A stretch of DNA of 64,000 nt from Massilia sp. NR 4-1 (GCF_001191005.1 NZ_CP012201.1:310001-374000), one strand, 5' to 3'. Counted from the stretch's first letter, positions 41,143 to 50,870 are shown. Notes: generated by a model from the sequence alone, not told the origin. Translations and numbers: made by a program.

Positions 41143-42552
41143 ATGACCACTGCACCAGCCAAACCAGTCCGCACCCGTTTCGCTCCCAGCCCGACCGGCT
41201 TCCTCCACCTGGGCGGCGCCCGCACGGCGCTGTATTCCTGGGCCTATGCCCGCCACTTCGGCGGCACCTTCGTGCTGCGCATCGAGGACACCGACCTGGA
41301 ACGTTCGACCCCGGAAGCGGTGCAAGCCATCCTGGACGGCATGAAATGGCTGGGCCTGGACCACGACGAAGGCCCGTTCTACCAGATGCAACGCATGGAC
41401 CGCTACCGCGAGGTGGTGGCGCAGATGCTGCAGGAAGGCACGGCTTACCACTGCTACTCCTCGCCGGAAGAAGTGGAAGCGATGCGCGAGCGCATGCGCG
41501 CCGCCGGCGAAAAGCCGCGCTATGACGGCACCTGGCGCCCGGAAGCGGGCAAGACGCTGCCGCCCGTGCCGGCCGACCGCAAGCCCGTGGTGCGCTTCAA
41601 GAACCCGCTGGATGGCGAAGTGAGCTGGAACGACGTGGTGAAAGGCACCATCACCATCGCCAATAAGGAGCTGGACGATCTGGTGATCGCCCGTCCGGAC
41701 GGCACGCCGACCTATAACTTCTGCGTCGCGGTCGATGACTGGGATATGGGCATCACCCACGTCCTGCGCGGCGACGACCACGTCAACAATACCCCGCGCC
41801 AGATCAATATCCTGCGCGCCATCGGCGCGCCGCTGCCGGAATACGGCCACCTGCCGATGATCCTGGGTTCGGACGGCCAGAAGCTGTCCAAGCGCCACGG
41901 CGCCGTCAGCGTGATGGAATACCCGGCGCAAGGCTATCTGCCGGAAGCCATGCTGAACTACCTGGCCCGCCTGGGCTGGAGCCATGGCGACGATGAAGTG
42001 TTCTCGATGCAGCAGTTCTGCGAATGGTTCAATCTGGAGCACCTGACCGCTTCGGCGGCCCAGTTCAACAATGAGAAGCTGGCCTGGCTGAACAACCACT
42101 GGATCAAGCAGGCCGACAATGGCCGCCTGGCCGAGCTGGCGAAGCCGAAGCTGAGCGCCGACGGCGCCCAGTTCGACGGCGCGCCGGAACTGGCCACCGT
42201 GCTGGGTCTGCTGAAAGAGCGCACCAACACCATCAACGAGCTGGCCGATGCCGCCATGCTGTTCTACCGCCAGCCGCAGCCGGACGCGGCGCTGATGACC
42301 CAGCACTTCACCGACGCCGTGAAACCGGTGCTGGCCCAGTTCGCCGAGCGCATCGCCACGGTGGAATGGAGCAAGGAAGCGATTGCGGCCATGATGAAGG
42401 AAGTGCTGGCGGCGAACGGCCTGAAAATGCCGCAGCTGGCCATGCCGCTGCGCCTGATGATCACCGGCCAGCTGCAAACGCCGGCTATCGATGCGGTGCT
42501 GCAGCTGTTCGGCCGTGAAACCGTTTCAGCCCGTTTGGCAAAATACCTCTGA
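41143..42552 (+). CDS. gltX: glutamate-tRNA ligase
   Basis: 469-residue class I synthetase charging tRNA-Glu. HIGH-type motif FAPSPTGFLHLGGARTAL (13-30), RIEDTDLERS, and KMSKS-type motif KLSKRHGA. Start at 41143 chosen because the preceding in-frame region is not synthetase-like. Directly upstream of the tRNA cluster that contains three copies of its substrate tRNA-Glu, an apt neighbour. Confidence 0.98.
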   Translation: MTTAPAKPVRTRFAPSPTGFLHLGGARTALYSWAYARHFGGTFVLRIEDTDLERSTPEAVQAILDGMKWLGLDHDEGPFYQMQRMDRYREVVAQMLQEGTAYHCYSSPEEVEAMRERMRAAGEKPRYDGTWRPEAGKTLPPVPADRKPVVRFKNPLDGEVSWNDVVKGTITIANKELDDLVIARPDGTPTYNFCVAVDDWDMGITHVLRGDDHVNNTPRQINILRAIGAPLPEYGHLPMILGSDGQKLSKRHGAVSVMEYPAQGYLPEAMLNYLARLGWSHGDDEVFSMQQFCEWFNLEHLTASAAQFNNEKLAWLNNHWIKQADNGRLAELAKPKLSADGAQFDGAPELATVLGLLKERTNTINELADAAMLFYRQPQPDAALMTQHFTDAVKPVLAQFAERIATVEWSKEAIAAMMKEVLAANGLKMPQLAMPLRLMITGQLQTPAIDAVLQLFGRETVSARLAKYL

Positions 42553-42579
42553 TATTTTCTTCAGAATTGCAATTGAGTA

Positions 42580-42607
42580 TTGCATTTTGCGGAGGGGCTG
42601 CTACAAT
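42580..42607 (+). promoter_or_regulatory. promoter of the tRNA-Ala/Glu array
   Basis: -35 TTGCAT (42580-42585), 16-bp spacer, -10 TACAAT (42602-42607) preceded by TGC (extended -10). A GC-rich start region follows, 18 bp before the first tRNA. Confidence 0.7.
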
Positions 42608-42625
42608 GCTGTCTCTTTCGCAAAC

Positions 42626-42701
<76 letters not shown>

Positions 42702-42774
42702 GTTAGCGAAGGAAGAAAAGAAGTTGTACGCAGTTGCAGTAAGTTGTGTTAAAATACTGCGCCTGTTGTTCAGG

Positions 42775-42850
42775 GTCCCCATCGTCTAGAGGCCTAGGAC
42801 ATCACCCTTTCACGGTGAGTACCGGGGTTCGAATCCCCGTGGGGACGCCA
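42775..42850 (+). tRNA. tRNA-Glu(TTC), copy 1
   Basis: 76-nt cloverleaf: acceptor GTCCCCA/TGGGGAC, anticodon loop CTTTCAC (TTC), T-loop TTCGAAT, encoded CCA. Confidence 0.97.
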
Positions 42851-42891
42851 AGGTAGTAAAGTAGTTGCTGTAGTAAATTGTTCGTGCCAGT

Positions 42892-42967
<76 letters not shown>

Positions 42968-42997
42968 AAAGGTGGCACGGATAATCGGTAGTTCGAG

Positions 42998-43073
42998 GTC
43001 CCCATCGTCTAGAGGCCTAGGACATCACCCTTTCACGGTGAGTACCGGGGTTCGAATCCCCGTGGGGACGCCA
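42998..43073 (+). tRNA. tRNA-Glu(TTC), copy 2
   Basis: Identical to copy 1, CCA encoded. Confidence 0.97.
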
Positions 43074-43112
43074 AGTAGTAAGGTATAGCTGTAGTAAATT
43101 GTTCGTGCCAGT

Positions 43113-43188
<76 letters not shown>

Positions 43189-43221
43189 AAAGGTGGCACG
43201 GATAATCGGAAGTCCATTCAG

Positions 43222-43297
43222 GTCCCCATCGTCTAGAGGCCTAGGACATCACCCTTTCACGGTGAGTACCGGGGTTCGAATCCCCGTGGGGACGCCA
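43222..43297 (+). tRNA. tRNA-Glu(TTC), copy 3
   Basis: Identical to the other Glu copies, CCA encoded; last tRNA before the terminator. Confidence 0.97.
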
Positions 43298-43314
43298 AAG
43301 AAATGAAAATGATC

Positions 43315-43336
43315 AAGCCGCCTAAGCGGCTTTTTT
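43315..43336 (+). terminator. rho-independent terminator of the tRNA array
   Basis: AAGCCGC (43315-43321), loop CTAA, GCGGCTT (43326-43332), then T run. Confidence 0.88.
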
Positions 43337-43412
43337 GCTTTTCTGCCTGCTGTTTTTCAACCCTCTTTGTTGTAAATCAAAGCTCCCTGCGCTTCCTGCA
43401 AACTTAACTCGA

Positions 43413-43440
43413 TTGCAGCGGCCGGAATCTGACCTATAGT
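43413..43440 (+). promoter_or_regulatory. promoter of the caa3 oxidase operon
   Basis: -35 TTGCAG (43413-43418), 16-bp spacer, -10 TATAGT (43435-43440), 37 bp before the first gene's ATG, which has GGAGGAG upstream. Confidence 0.65.
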
Positions 43441-43477
43441 GAATTGATGACCGTATCGCCACCGGGGAGGAGACGTC

Positions 43478-43978
43478 ATGGAACTGCATCTACATTCGCA
43501 TCGCTGGATTTCACGCCAGCCGGATTGGCTGGCCGCTTCGATCGCAGGGTTTGGCGCCGGCGGCGTCATGATGCTGGTCGAGCTGTTGTGGTCCAGCCTG
43601 TCCGGCGGCAATCCTTGGGTGACCACCCGCATGGTGGCGGCCATGGCGATGGGCTGGGAAGTCTTGCAGACTTCCGGCTACGCGCTCGATGTCGTCATTG
43701 TCGCGCTTGTTGTCCATTATGTGCTGGGCGTCGTTTTCGCCATGATGCTCGCGGCCCTGATCGCTCCCTTCCAACTCGACTCCAGCACCGGCATGGTGCT
43801 GCTGGCGGGCGCGGTCTTCGGCGTGGTGCTGTATGTGCTGAATTTCTATGGCATGTCCGGCGCCTTCTCCTGGTTCGCAGAAATGCGCGGCTGGCCCACC
43901 GTGGTGACGCACATCATCTACGGCATGGCGGCGGCGTACATCTATCGCAAGCTGGAGCGTCCCGACAAGCAAGTTTGA
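43478..43978 (+). CDS. membrane protein of unknown function leading the oxidase operon
   Basis: 166-residue protein with about four hydrophobic helices (SIAGFGAGGVMMLVELLW, ALDVVIVALVVHYVLGVVFA, MVLLAGAVFGVVLYVLNF, VTHIIYGMAAAYIY). No domain recognised with certainty. Preceded by GGGGAGGAG and 12 nt before the subunit II gene, so almost certainly co-transcribed with the caa3-type oxidase. It may help oxidase assembly or be an uncharacterised accessory subunit. Confidence 0.7.
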   Translation: MELHLHSHRWISRQPDWLAASIAGFGAGGVMMLVELLWSSLSGGNPWVTTRMVAAMAMGWEVLQTSGYALDVVIVALVVHYVLGVVFAMMLAALIAPFQLDSSTGMVLLAGAVFGVVLYVLNFYGMSGAFSWFAEMRGWPTVVTHIIYGMAAAYIYRKLERPDKQV

Positions 43979-43990
43979 GCGGGAGCCGAC

Positions 43991-45085
43991 ATGGCACTCG
44001 CCCTGGCTTTGGTGCTGATCGTCGTTGCTGCGCTGGTGTTCCATTATGCGAGTCCGTGGTGGCTCACGCCCATCGCATCGAACTGGCAGGCAATGGATGA
44101 TGCGCTGATGCTCACGCTGGTGTTTACCGGCGTGGCGTTTGTCGTCATCCATCTTTTCGTCGCGTATGCGGTGGTGCGCTTCCGCCACCGCGAAGGACAG
44201 CGCGCTTCGGCCGAGCACGGCAACAAGAAACTCGAATGGTGGCTGATCGGCGGTACGACGCTGGGTATCATCGCGCTGCTGGCGCCGGGCTTGTCGGTGT
44301 ATGCCAAGCTGATCGATCCGCCCAAGGATGCGCTGGTCTTCGAAGTCATGGGCCGGCAATGGAACTGGCATTACCGCTTGCCGGGCAAGGATGGCAAGCT
44401 GGGCCGCACCGAGGTGCGCTTCATGACGGCGGCCAATCCCTTCGGCATCAATCCGGAAGATCCCAATGGCCAGGACGATCTGCTGGTCGACGGCCAGGAA
44501 ATCCATCTGCCGCTGAACAAGCCGGTCAAGGCGCTGCTGCGCGCCCAGGATGTGCTGCACGATTTTTACGTCCCCCAATTCCGCACCCGCATGAATATGG
44601 TGCCGGGCATCGTCACCACGTTCTGGTTCACGCCGACCCAGGTTGGCAAATTCGAGGTGCTGTGCGCCCAGCTGTGCGGCATGGGCCATTCGAATATGCG
44701 CAGCCAGGTGGTGGTGGAAGACGAGGCGGCGTGGCAGGCCTGGCTGACGAAGCAGCCGACCTTCGGCGGCGGCACGCCGGCCGGCGTCGGTGGTCCGGCC
44801 GAACCGGGCAAGATGGGGCGGCTGCTGGCCCAGTCCAAGGGCTGCGTTGCCTGTCATAGCGTGGACGGCACGCCAAGCGTGGGGCCGGGCTGGAAAGGCT
44901 TGTTCGGCAAGACCGAAGCCCTGGAAGGCGGCAAGACCGTGGCGGTGGACGAGGCGTACCTGAAGGAGGCGATCGCCACGCCGCAAGCCAGCCTGGTCAA
45001 GGGCTTTCCGCCCGTGATGCCGCCGTCGCAGTTGAGCGATGCCGAGCTGGCGGCGCTGATCGACTATATCAAGACAATCCGCTGA
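43991..45085 (+). CDS. coxB: cytochrome c oxidase subunit II fused to cytochrome c (caa3 type)
   Basis: 364 residues. Two membrane helices, a CuA cupredoxin domain with ligands H190, C225, C229, H233 and M236 (EVLCAQLCGMGHSNM), then a C-terminal cytochrome c domain with heme motif CVACH (285-289) and axial M343 in PPVMPPSQ. The fusion defines a caa3-type oxidase that accepts electrons directly through its own heme c. Periplasmic side of the inner membrane. Followed by coxA after 12 nt. Confidence 0.95.
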   Translation: MALALALVLIVVAALVFHYASPWWLTPIASNWQAMDDALMLTLVFTGVAFVVIHLFVAYAVVRFRHREGQRASAEHGNKKLEWWLIGGTTLGIIALLAPGLSVYAKLIDPPKDALVFEVMGRQWNWHYRLPGKDGKLGRTEVRFMTAANPFGINPEDPNGQDDLLVDGQEIHLPLNKPVKALLRAQDVLHDFYVPQFRTRMNMVPGIVTTFWFTPTQVGKFEVLCAQLCGMGHSNMRSQVVVEDEAAWQAWLTKQPTFGGGTPAGVGGPAEPGKMGRLLAQSKGCVACHSVDGTPSVGPGWKGLFGKTEALEGGKTVAVDEAYLKEAIATPQASLVKGFPPVMPPSQLSDAELAALIDYIKTIR

Positions 45086-45097
45086 GGGGAGGGCGCG

Positions 45098-46942
45098 ATG
45101 GCATACGGCAAGGAGCACGGCGGCCACGACGCCGCGCACGGACACGGCCCGCAAAGCTTCTGGACGCGTTATGTCTGGAGCCAGGATCATAAGGTGATCG
45201 CCATCCAGTACACGCTGACGGCCATCTTTGTCGGCCTGATCGGCCTGATCCTGTCCGACCTGATGCGTCTGCAACTGGGCTTTCCCGGCAAATTCTCCTT
45301 CATCGACCCGGCCAGCTATTACCAGTTCATCACCATGCACGGCATGATCATGGTGGTGTATCTGCTGACGGCGCTCTTTCTTGGCGGCTTCGGTAATTAC
45401 CTGATTCCGCTGATGGTCGGGGCGCGCGATATGGTCTTCCCCTTCCTGAATATGCTCAGCTACTGGATGTATCTGCTGGCAGTGGTGATCCTGCTGGCCA
45501 GCTTTTTCGTGCCGGGCGGGCCGACCGGCGCCGGCTGGACCTTGTATCCGCCGCAGGCGATCCTGCCCGGTACGCCCGGGGTGGAATGGGGCATCGTCGT
45601 CATGCTGGTATCGCTGGCGGTGTTCATCGTTGCCGCCACCATGGGCGGGCTGAATTACGTGACCACCGTGCTGCAGGCGCGCACGCGCGGCATGACGCTG
45701 ATGCGCATGCCGCTGACGGTATGGGGTATTTTCGTCGCCACCATTCTGGCGCTGCTGGCGTTTCCGGCGCTCTTTGTCAGCGCCGTCATGATGCTGTTCG
45801 ATAAGGCGCTCGGCACCAGCTTCTTCATGCCGGCCTTGCTGTCGATGGGGCAGCAGCTCGGCTACAAGGGCGGCAGCCCCTTGCTGTTCCAGCACCTGTT
45901 CTGGTTCTTCGGCCACCCGGAAGTGTATATCGTCGCCTTGCCCGCCTTCGGCATCATTTCCGACCTGATCAGCGTGCATGCGCGCAAATGCATCTTCGGC
46001 TACCGCATGATGGTGTGGGCCATCGTGATCATCGGCGGCCTGAGTTTCGTGGTCTGGGCCCACCATATGTATGTGAGCGGCATGCATCCCTGGTTCGGCT
46101 TCTTCTTCGCCACCACCACGCTGATCATCGCCGTGCCGACCGCGCTCAAGGTGTACAACTGGACGCTGACGCTGTGGCGTGGCGATATCCATTTGACGGT
46201 GCCGATGCTGTTCGCGCTGGGCTTCATCAGCACCTTCCTGATCGGCGGATTGACCGGGCTTTTCCTCGGCAATGTCAGCGTCGATATTCCGCTGTCGAAT
46301 ACCTATTTCGTGGTCGCACACTTCCATATGGTGATGGGCGTTTCGCCTGTGCTGGCGGTGTTTGGCGGGCTTTACCACTGGTTCCCCAAGGTGAGCGGGC
46401 GCATGTACAACGATGCCTTGGGCAAGGCGCATTTCTGGATCACTTTCCTCGGCACGTATGCGATTTTCTTCCCCATGCATTACCTGGGCATACTCGGCAT
46501 GCCGCGCCGCTACTACGCTTACGAGAACTACAATTTCATTCCCCAGTCGGCGCACCAGATGAATGCCTTCATCACCGTGGCGGCGCTGGTGGTGGGTGTG
46601 ATGCAGCTGCTGTTTGTCGCCAACCTGGCCTGGTCCACTTTCCGCGGCAAGCGCGCGGACGGCAACCCGTGGCGCGCGGGCAGCCTGGAATGGCAGACGC
46701 CGCAAACGCCGCCCGTTCACGGCAATTGGGGCGAAGCGCTGCCGATGGTGTATCGCGGCGCCTACGACTACGGCCGCAGCGGCGCCAGCGACTATCTGCC
46801 GCAGAACGTGGGGCCGGACGAGGACGATCCCGGCCATTCGGGAGCGGAGCATGGCCGCACTGGCACCGTTCGTAGCGGGAAAGCCGGCATCACGGATGAG
46901 GCGCAAACCGGCAGCCCGGCGCCGAGCGGGGTGCTGAAATGA
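45098..46942 (+). CDS. coxA: cytochrome c oxidase subunit I
   Basis: 614 residues with twelve core membrane helices. Heme a ligand H81, CuB ligands H273, H322 and H323, the proton-channel glutamate E275 and cross-linked-type Y277 in FFGHPEVYIVALPAFG, and heme ligands in VVAHFHMVMG (H408, H410). These mark an A-type heme-copper oxidase. A hydrophilic C-terminal tail of about 60 residues is present. The stop overlaps the next gene (ATGA). Confidence 0.97.
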   Translation: MAYGKEHGGHDAAHGHGPQSFWTRYVWSQDHKVIAIQYTLTAIFVGLIGLILSDLMRLQLGFPGKFSFIDPASYYQFITMHGMIMVVYLLTALFLGGFGNYLIPLMVGARDMVFPFLNMLSYWMYLLAVVILLASFFVPGGPTGAGWTLYPPQAILPGTPGVEWGIVVMLVSLAVFIVAATMGGLNYVTTVLQARTRGMTLMRMPLTVWGIFVATILALLAFPALFVSAVMMLFDKALGTSFFMPALLSMGQQLGYKGGSPLLFQHLFWFFGHPEVYIVALPAFGIISDLISVHARKCIFGYRMMVWAIVIIGGLSFVVWAHHMYVSGMHPWFGFFFATTTLIIAVPTALKVYNWTLTLWRGDIHLTVPMLFALGFISTFLIGGLTGLFLGNVSVDIPLSNTYFVVAHFHMVMGVSPVLAVFGGLYHWFPKVSGRMYNDALGKAHFWITFLGTYAIFFPMHYLGILGMPRRYYAYENYNFIPQSAHQMNAFITVAALVVGVMQLLFVANLAWSTFRGKRADGNPWRAGSLEWQTPQTPPVHGNWGEALPMVYRGAYDYGRSGASDYLPQNVGPDEDDPGHSGAEHGRTGTVRSGKAGITDEAQTGSPAPSGVLK

Positions 46943-47640
46943 GTCCCGAAATCGGCGCGGGTGTACTGCGTGGCGATCCGGATTTCCCACTGCCGCCGGC
47001 TGGCGGCGGCGATCCCGGCAAGCTGCCGGCACGCCCTGGCGGGCAGCCTGCGCCGCGCGCTGCGCGCAAGACCGGCTTGTGGGTTTTCATGGCCGTGGTG
47101 CTGACGCTGTTCATGCTGTTCGGTGTCGCTTATGTAATGCGCATGGCGTATGAGGACTGGCGCAGCCTGCCGCCTCCGCCCTGGCAGTTGTGGCTCAGCA
47201 CTGCGCTGCTGGCTGCCAGCGGCGCGGCGTGGGAGTTGGCGCGCCTGCGCGCCGTTCGCGCCGATTGGCTGCGCGCGCGCGGCGCTACGCTGGTCGCCTG
47301 CTTGCTGGCGCTGGCTTTCCTGGGCAGCCAGCTCTGGGCCTGGCAGGCGCTGGTGGCGATGAATTATCCGGTGGCGGCCAATCCCTCCAATAGTTTCTTC
47401 TATCTGATCACGGCCCTGCATGGCGTGCATTTGCTGGGTGGCCTGCTGGTGGGCGGCGGCGTGGCCGTACGGCTGGCACAGGGAGCGCGCGGCGATCGCA
47501 TCGAAACCAGCATCCTGCTGTGCGCGCGCTACTGGCATTTCCTGTTCCTGCTTTGGCTGGGCGTGTTTGGCTTGCTGTTTTACGTGACGCCGGACCTGGT
47601 GCAAGCCGTCTGCACCAGCCTGGGCATACCGAGGAGTTGA
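46939..47640 (+). CDS. subunit III-like oxidase protein, first copy
   Basis: 233 residues. A Pro/Gly-rich cytoplasmic N-terminus of about 45 residues precedes helices of the cytochrome oxidase subunit III family: LWVFMAVVLTLFMLFGVAY, FFYLITALHGVHLLGGLL and ARYWHFLFLLWLGVFGLLFY. It is translationally coupled to coxA. A second subunit III gene follows directly, so this copy may be a diverged or regulatory version. Confidence 0.85.
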   Translation: MSPEIGAGVLRGDPDFPLPPAGGGDPGKLPARPGGQPAPRAARKTGLWVFMAVVLTLFMLFGVAYVMRMAYEDWRSLPPPPWQLWLSTALLAASGAAWELARLRAVRADWLRARGATLVACLLALAFLGSQLWAWQALVAMNYPVAANPSNSFFYLITALHGVHLLGGLLVGGGVAVRLAQGARGDRIETSILLCARYWHFLFLLWLGVFGLLFYVTPDLVQAVCTSLGIPRS

Positions 47641-47643
47641 ATC

Positions 47644-48303
<660 letters not shown>

Positions 48304-48315
48304 GGGGAGGGCATC

Positions 48316-48642
48316 ATGTCGGCCGTCAGCGGTAGCCAGCAGCATCCGATCGGTTTGTACTTCAAGGTGTGGGGCTTGCTGTTCGTGCTCAGCGCCTTTT
48401 CCTACCTGGTCGATTTCTTCCATGTGCAGGGCGTGCTGCGCTGGAGTCTGATCTTGATTTTAATGGTGGCAAAAGCCGGTTTGATCGTCGCCATTTTCAT
48501 GCACATGCGCTGGGAGCGGATTGCCCTGGTCAGCGCCATCCTGCTGCCGCCCTTATGCCTGCTGGTGCTCTGCGGTTTGATGTTCGTTGAATCAGATTAT
48601 GTTTTCCTCAATCGCATGCTGCATTTCACGCTGCGCCCTTGA
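48316..48642 (+). CDS. cytochrome c oxidase subunit IV (prokaryotic, CyoD-like)
   Basis: 108 residues with three helices; family features include FKVWGLLFVLSAFSYLVDF and MVAKAGLIVAIFMHMRWERI. Last gene of the oxidase operon. Its last codons overlap the -35 element of the promoter for the next tRNA-Glu. No heme-insertion or copper-chaperone genes (ctaB, ctaG, sco) occur in this operon. Confidence 0.88.
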   Translation: MSAVSGSQQHPIGLYFKVWGLLFVLSAFSYLVDFFHVQGVLRWSLILILMVAKAGLIVAIFMHMRWERIALVSAILLPPLCLLVLCGLMFVESDYVFLNRMLHFTLRP

Positions 48643-48668
48643 TGCAAAAGAAGTTGCGGTGATATAAT
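48639..48668 (+). promoter_or_regulatory. promoter of tRNA-Glu copy 4
   Basis: -35 TTGATG (48639-48644), 18-bp spacer, consensus -10 TATAAT (48663-48668) with TGA before it, 19 bp before the tRNA. Confidence 0.75.
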
Positions 48669-48687
48669 TCGCGCACGCTTTTACGAC

Positions 48688-48763
48688 GTCCCCATCGTCT
48701 AGAGGCCTAGGACATCACCCTTTCACGGTGAGTACCGGGGTTCGAATCCCCGTGGGGACGCCA
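48688..48763 (+). tRNA. tRNA-Glu(TTC), copy 4
   Basis: Same 76-nt sequence as the copies at 42775-43297, with encoded CCA and its own strong promoter. Confidence 0.97.
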
Positions 48764-48804
48764 GCGGCAAATAAGCCGGCCGCAGCAAAATGGTTTATAC
48801 AGTT

Positions 48805-48907
48805 TAAGACCGATTCAAAATGAGCGGGGTTAGGCGTGGCGACGAAGACAGTGCATCTGCACGGCAAGGAACCACAACAACGCCACGGTCATTTTGAAGC
48901 GGTCTTA
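48805..48907. repeat. 103-bp palindromic element between two tRNA-Glu genes
   Basis: Outer arms of 19 nt (TAAGACCGATTCAAAATGA at the left; its near-perfect complement at 48889-48907, one mismatch) enclose an inner 7-bp stem (CGTGGCG 48835-48841 with CGCCACG 48881-48887) and a small hairpin GTGCA-TC-TGCAC (48851-48862). No reading frame fits. It could be a MITE-like element or a structured RNA processed from the tRNA transcript. Confidence 0.7.
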
Positions 48908-48914
48908 GTCCAGG

Positions 48915-48990
48915 GTCCCCATCGTCTAGAGGCCTAGGACATCACCCTTTCACGGTGAGTACCGGGGTTCGAATCCCCGTGGGGACGCCA
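48915..48990 (+). tRNA. tRNA-Glu(TTC), copy 5
   Basis: Identical to the other copies; CCA encoded. Probably on the same transcript as copy 4, across the palindromic element. Confidence 0.97.
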
Positions 48991-49002
48991 AGAATATAAA
49001 GA

Positions 49003-49027
49003 AAAAGCCGCCTGCAGCGGCTTTTTT
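49003..49027 (+). terminator. rho-independent terminator after tRNA-Glu copy 5
   Basis: AAGCCGC/GCGGCTT stem (49005-49011, 49017-49023) with loop CTGCA, preceded by A and followed by T runs. It resembles the terminator at 43315 that closes the first tRNA array. Confidence 0.87.
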
Positions 49028-49059
49028 GTTTTGCGCCCCCATCCGGTGGAATCGTCAAC

Positions 49060-50220
49060 ATGACCCAAGCAACAAGTCTTGCCCTGTTCTGCAAAGTCGT
49101 CGACAACTACGGCGACATCGGCATCTGCTGGCGCTTTGCGCGCCAGCTGGCGCAGGAGCACGGCATCGCCGTCACGCTGTGGGTGGACGATCTGCACACC
49201 TTCCAGCGCATCTGTCCCGAAGTGCAAACCGGCGCCGCCCTGCAGCAGATCGGCGCCATCGCCGTGCGCCATTGGTCGACGCAGGAAGGCGAGTTCGCGC
49301 CGGCCGACATCGCCGACATCGTGATCGAATTCTTCGGCTGCGAAATCCCGCCCGGCTATATCGCCGCCATGGCCGCGTGCGAGCCGCGTCCGGTCTGGCT
49401 GAATCTGGAGGGCTTGAGCGCCGAAGAGTGGGTGGAGGGCTGCCACGCCTTGCCCTCCATGCACCCGCGCTTCTCGCTGACCAAGCATTTTTTCTTCCCG
49501 GGCTTCACCGAAAAAACCGGTGGCCTGCTGCGCGAAGCGGCGCTGGAAGAAGAGCGCCGGCAATTCCAGTCCGATCCGGCCGCCATGGCCGCCTTCCTTG
49601 GGCAGTTCGGCCTGACGCCGCAGGAAATCGCGGCGCGCAAAGTGACGCTGTTCTGCTACCCGCATGCGCCGGTGGCGCAACTGTTCAAAGCCTGGGAAGA
49701 GGGCGATGAGGAAATTGCTTGCCTGGTGCCGCAGGGCGTGGCGGCGCAAGCGGTGCATGCCTTCCTGGGTCAGGCGGCCAATCCCGGTGTCATGCGCCGC
49801 CGCGGTGCGCTGAGCGTGCGCGTACTGCCCTTCGTACCGCAGCAGGATTACGACAAGCTGCTGTGGGCCAGCGACCTGAATTTCGTGCGCGGCGAAGATT
49901 CCGTCGTGCGCGCCCAGTGGGCCGGCAAGCCCTTTATCTGGCATATCTACCCGCAGGATGAAAACCTGCACCACAAGAAATTGCGCGCCTTCCTGCAGCG
50001 TTACGCGGCTGGCAGTGCCAGTCTCGATGCCTTTTCCCTGCACTGGAACGGCGCCCGTCCGCAAGGCGGCGCCGAGGCGGCCGACTGGGCGGCCTTGTGG
50101 GCCGATCTGCGGGCCGATATCACGGCGCTGACACAGCATTCCATCGAATGGCAGCGCCACATGTATACCCTCGGTGATTTGACCACTAATTTACTGAAGT
50201 TTTCCTCCTCGCTGCGCTAA
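49060..50220 (+). CDS. earP: EF-P arginine rhamnosyltransferase EarP
   Basis: 386-residue GT-B-fold glycosyltransferase that uses dTDP-rhamnose to rhamnosylate Arg32 of EF-P. N-terminal LFCKVVDNYGDIGICWRFAR, central WLNLEGLSAEEW and HPRFSLTKHFFFPGF, and the C-terminal nucleotide-sugar site region FVRGEDSVVRAQWAGKPFIW. Its partner efp begins 64 nt downstream and has Arg at position 32. Confidence 0.96.
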   Translation: MTQATSLALFCKVVDNYGDIGICWRFARQLAQEHGIAVTLWVDDLHTFQRICPEVQTGAALQQIGAIAVRHWSTQEGEFAPADIADIVIEFFGCEIPPGYIAAMAACEPRPVWLNLEGLSAEEWVEGCHALPSMHPRFSLTKHFFFPGFTEKTGGLLREAALEEERRQFQSDPAAMAAFLGQFGLTPQEIAARKVTLFCYPHAPVAQLFKAWEEGDEEIACLVPQGVAAQAVHAFLGQAANPGVMRRRGALSVRVLPFVPQQDYDKLLWASDLNFVRGEDSVVRAQWAGKPFIWHIYPQDENLHHKKLRAFLQRYAAGSASLDAFSLHWNGARPQGGAEAADWAALWADLRADITALTQHSIEWQRHMYTLGDLTTNLLKFSSSLR

Positions 50221-50236
50221 GTTCGCCTGCGAAACA

Positions 50237-50245
50237 TGCTATAAT
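50237..50245 (+). promoter_or_regulatory. extended -10 promoter of efp
   Basis: TGC-TATAAT, 39 bp before the efp ATG, starting 16 bp after the earP stop. -35 poor. Gives efp independent, probably strong expression. Confidence 0.65.
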
Positions 50246-50284
50246 GCGCGGTTACTGCAACCTACCTTAAGTACACTTTATCTT

Positions 50285-50860
50285 ATGAAACCTGCAAAAG
50301 AAATTCGTGTTGGCAACATCATCATGGTTGACGCCAAGCCCTTCATCGTGCTGCGTTCGGATGTTAACGGTTCGAGCCGCACGGGCTTCACCTACAAATG
50401 GAAGATGAAGAATCTTCTGACCAATGCTCCGCTGGAAAACGTTTTCCGCGGCGACGACAAGTTCGACGTGGTGGTTCTGGACAAGAAGCCAGTGACCTAC
50501 TCGTACTTCGCCGACCCGCTGTATGTCTTCATGGATCAAGAGTACAACCAGTACGAAATCGAAGAAGAAAACCTGGGCGAAGCCCTGAACTACCTGAAAG
50601 ACGGCATGGAATGCGAAGCCGTGTTCTACGACGGCAAAGCCATCTCCGTGGAACTGCCGACCACCATCGCGCGCCAGATCGTTTACTCCGAACCAGCCGT
50701 TAAAGGCAACACCTCGGGCAACGTGCTGAAAGATGCGCTGATCGAAAACGCCATCGAAGCCAAGCGTTTCACCGTTCAAGTGCCACTGTTCGTGAGCCAG
50801 GACGACGTGATCGAGATCGACACCCGTACCAACGAGTACAAGCGCATCGTGCGTAACTAA
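50285..50860 (+). CDS. efp: elongation factor P (Arg32 type)
   Basis: 191-residue (slightly longer than E. coli EF-P) translation factor that rescues ribosomes stalled at polyproline. Domain I loop reads VNGSSRTGFTY with R32, the residue modified by EarP, in place of the Lys used by EpmA. Domains II and III follow, with KRFTVQVPLFVSQDDVIEIDT near the end. Its own promoter and a double terminator frame it. Confidence 0.97.
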   Translation: MKPAKEIRVGNIIMVDAKPFIVLRSDVNGSSRTGFTYKWKMKNLLTNAPLENVFRGDDKFDVVVLDKKPVTYSYFADPLYVFMDQEYNQYEIEEENLGEALNYLKDGMECEAVFYDGKAISVELPTTIARQIVYSEPAVKGNTSGNVLKDALIENAIEAKRFTVQVPLFVSQDDVIEIDTRTNEYKRIVRN

Positions 50861-50870
50861 GATGCGCCCA

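Noticed and set aside
43511..47032. 1173-codon open frame antisense to the cytochrome oxidase genes
   Set aside because: Low-complexity shadow of coxB/coxA; no domain, no SD, and it covers several real genes.
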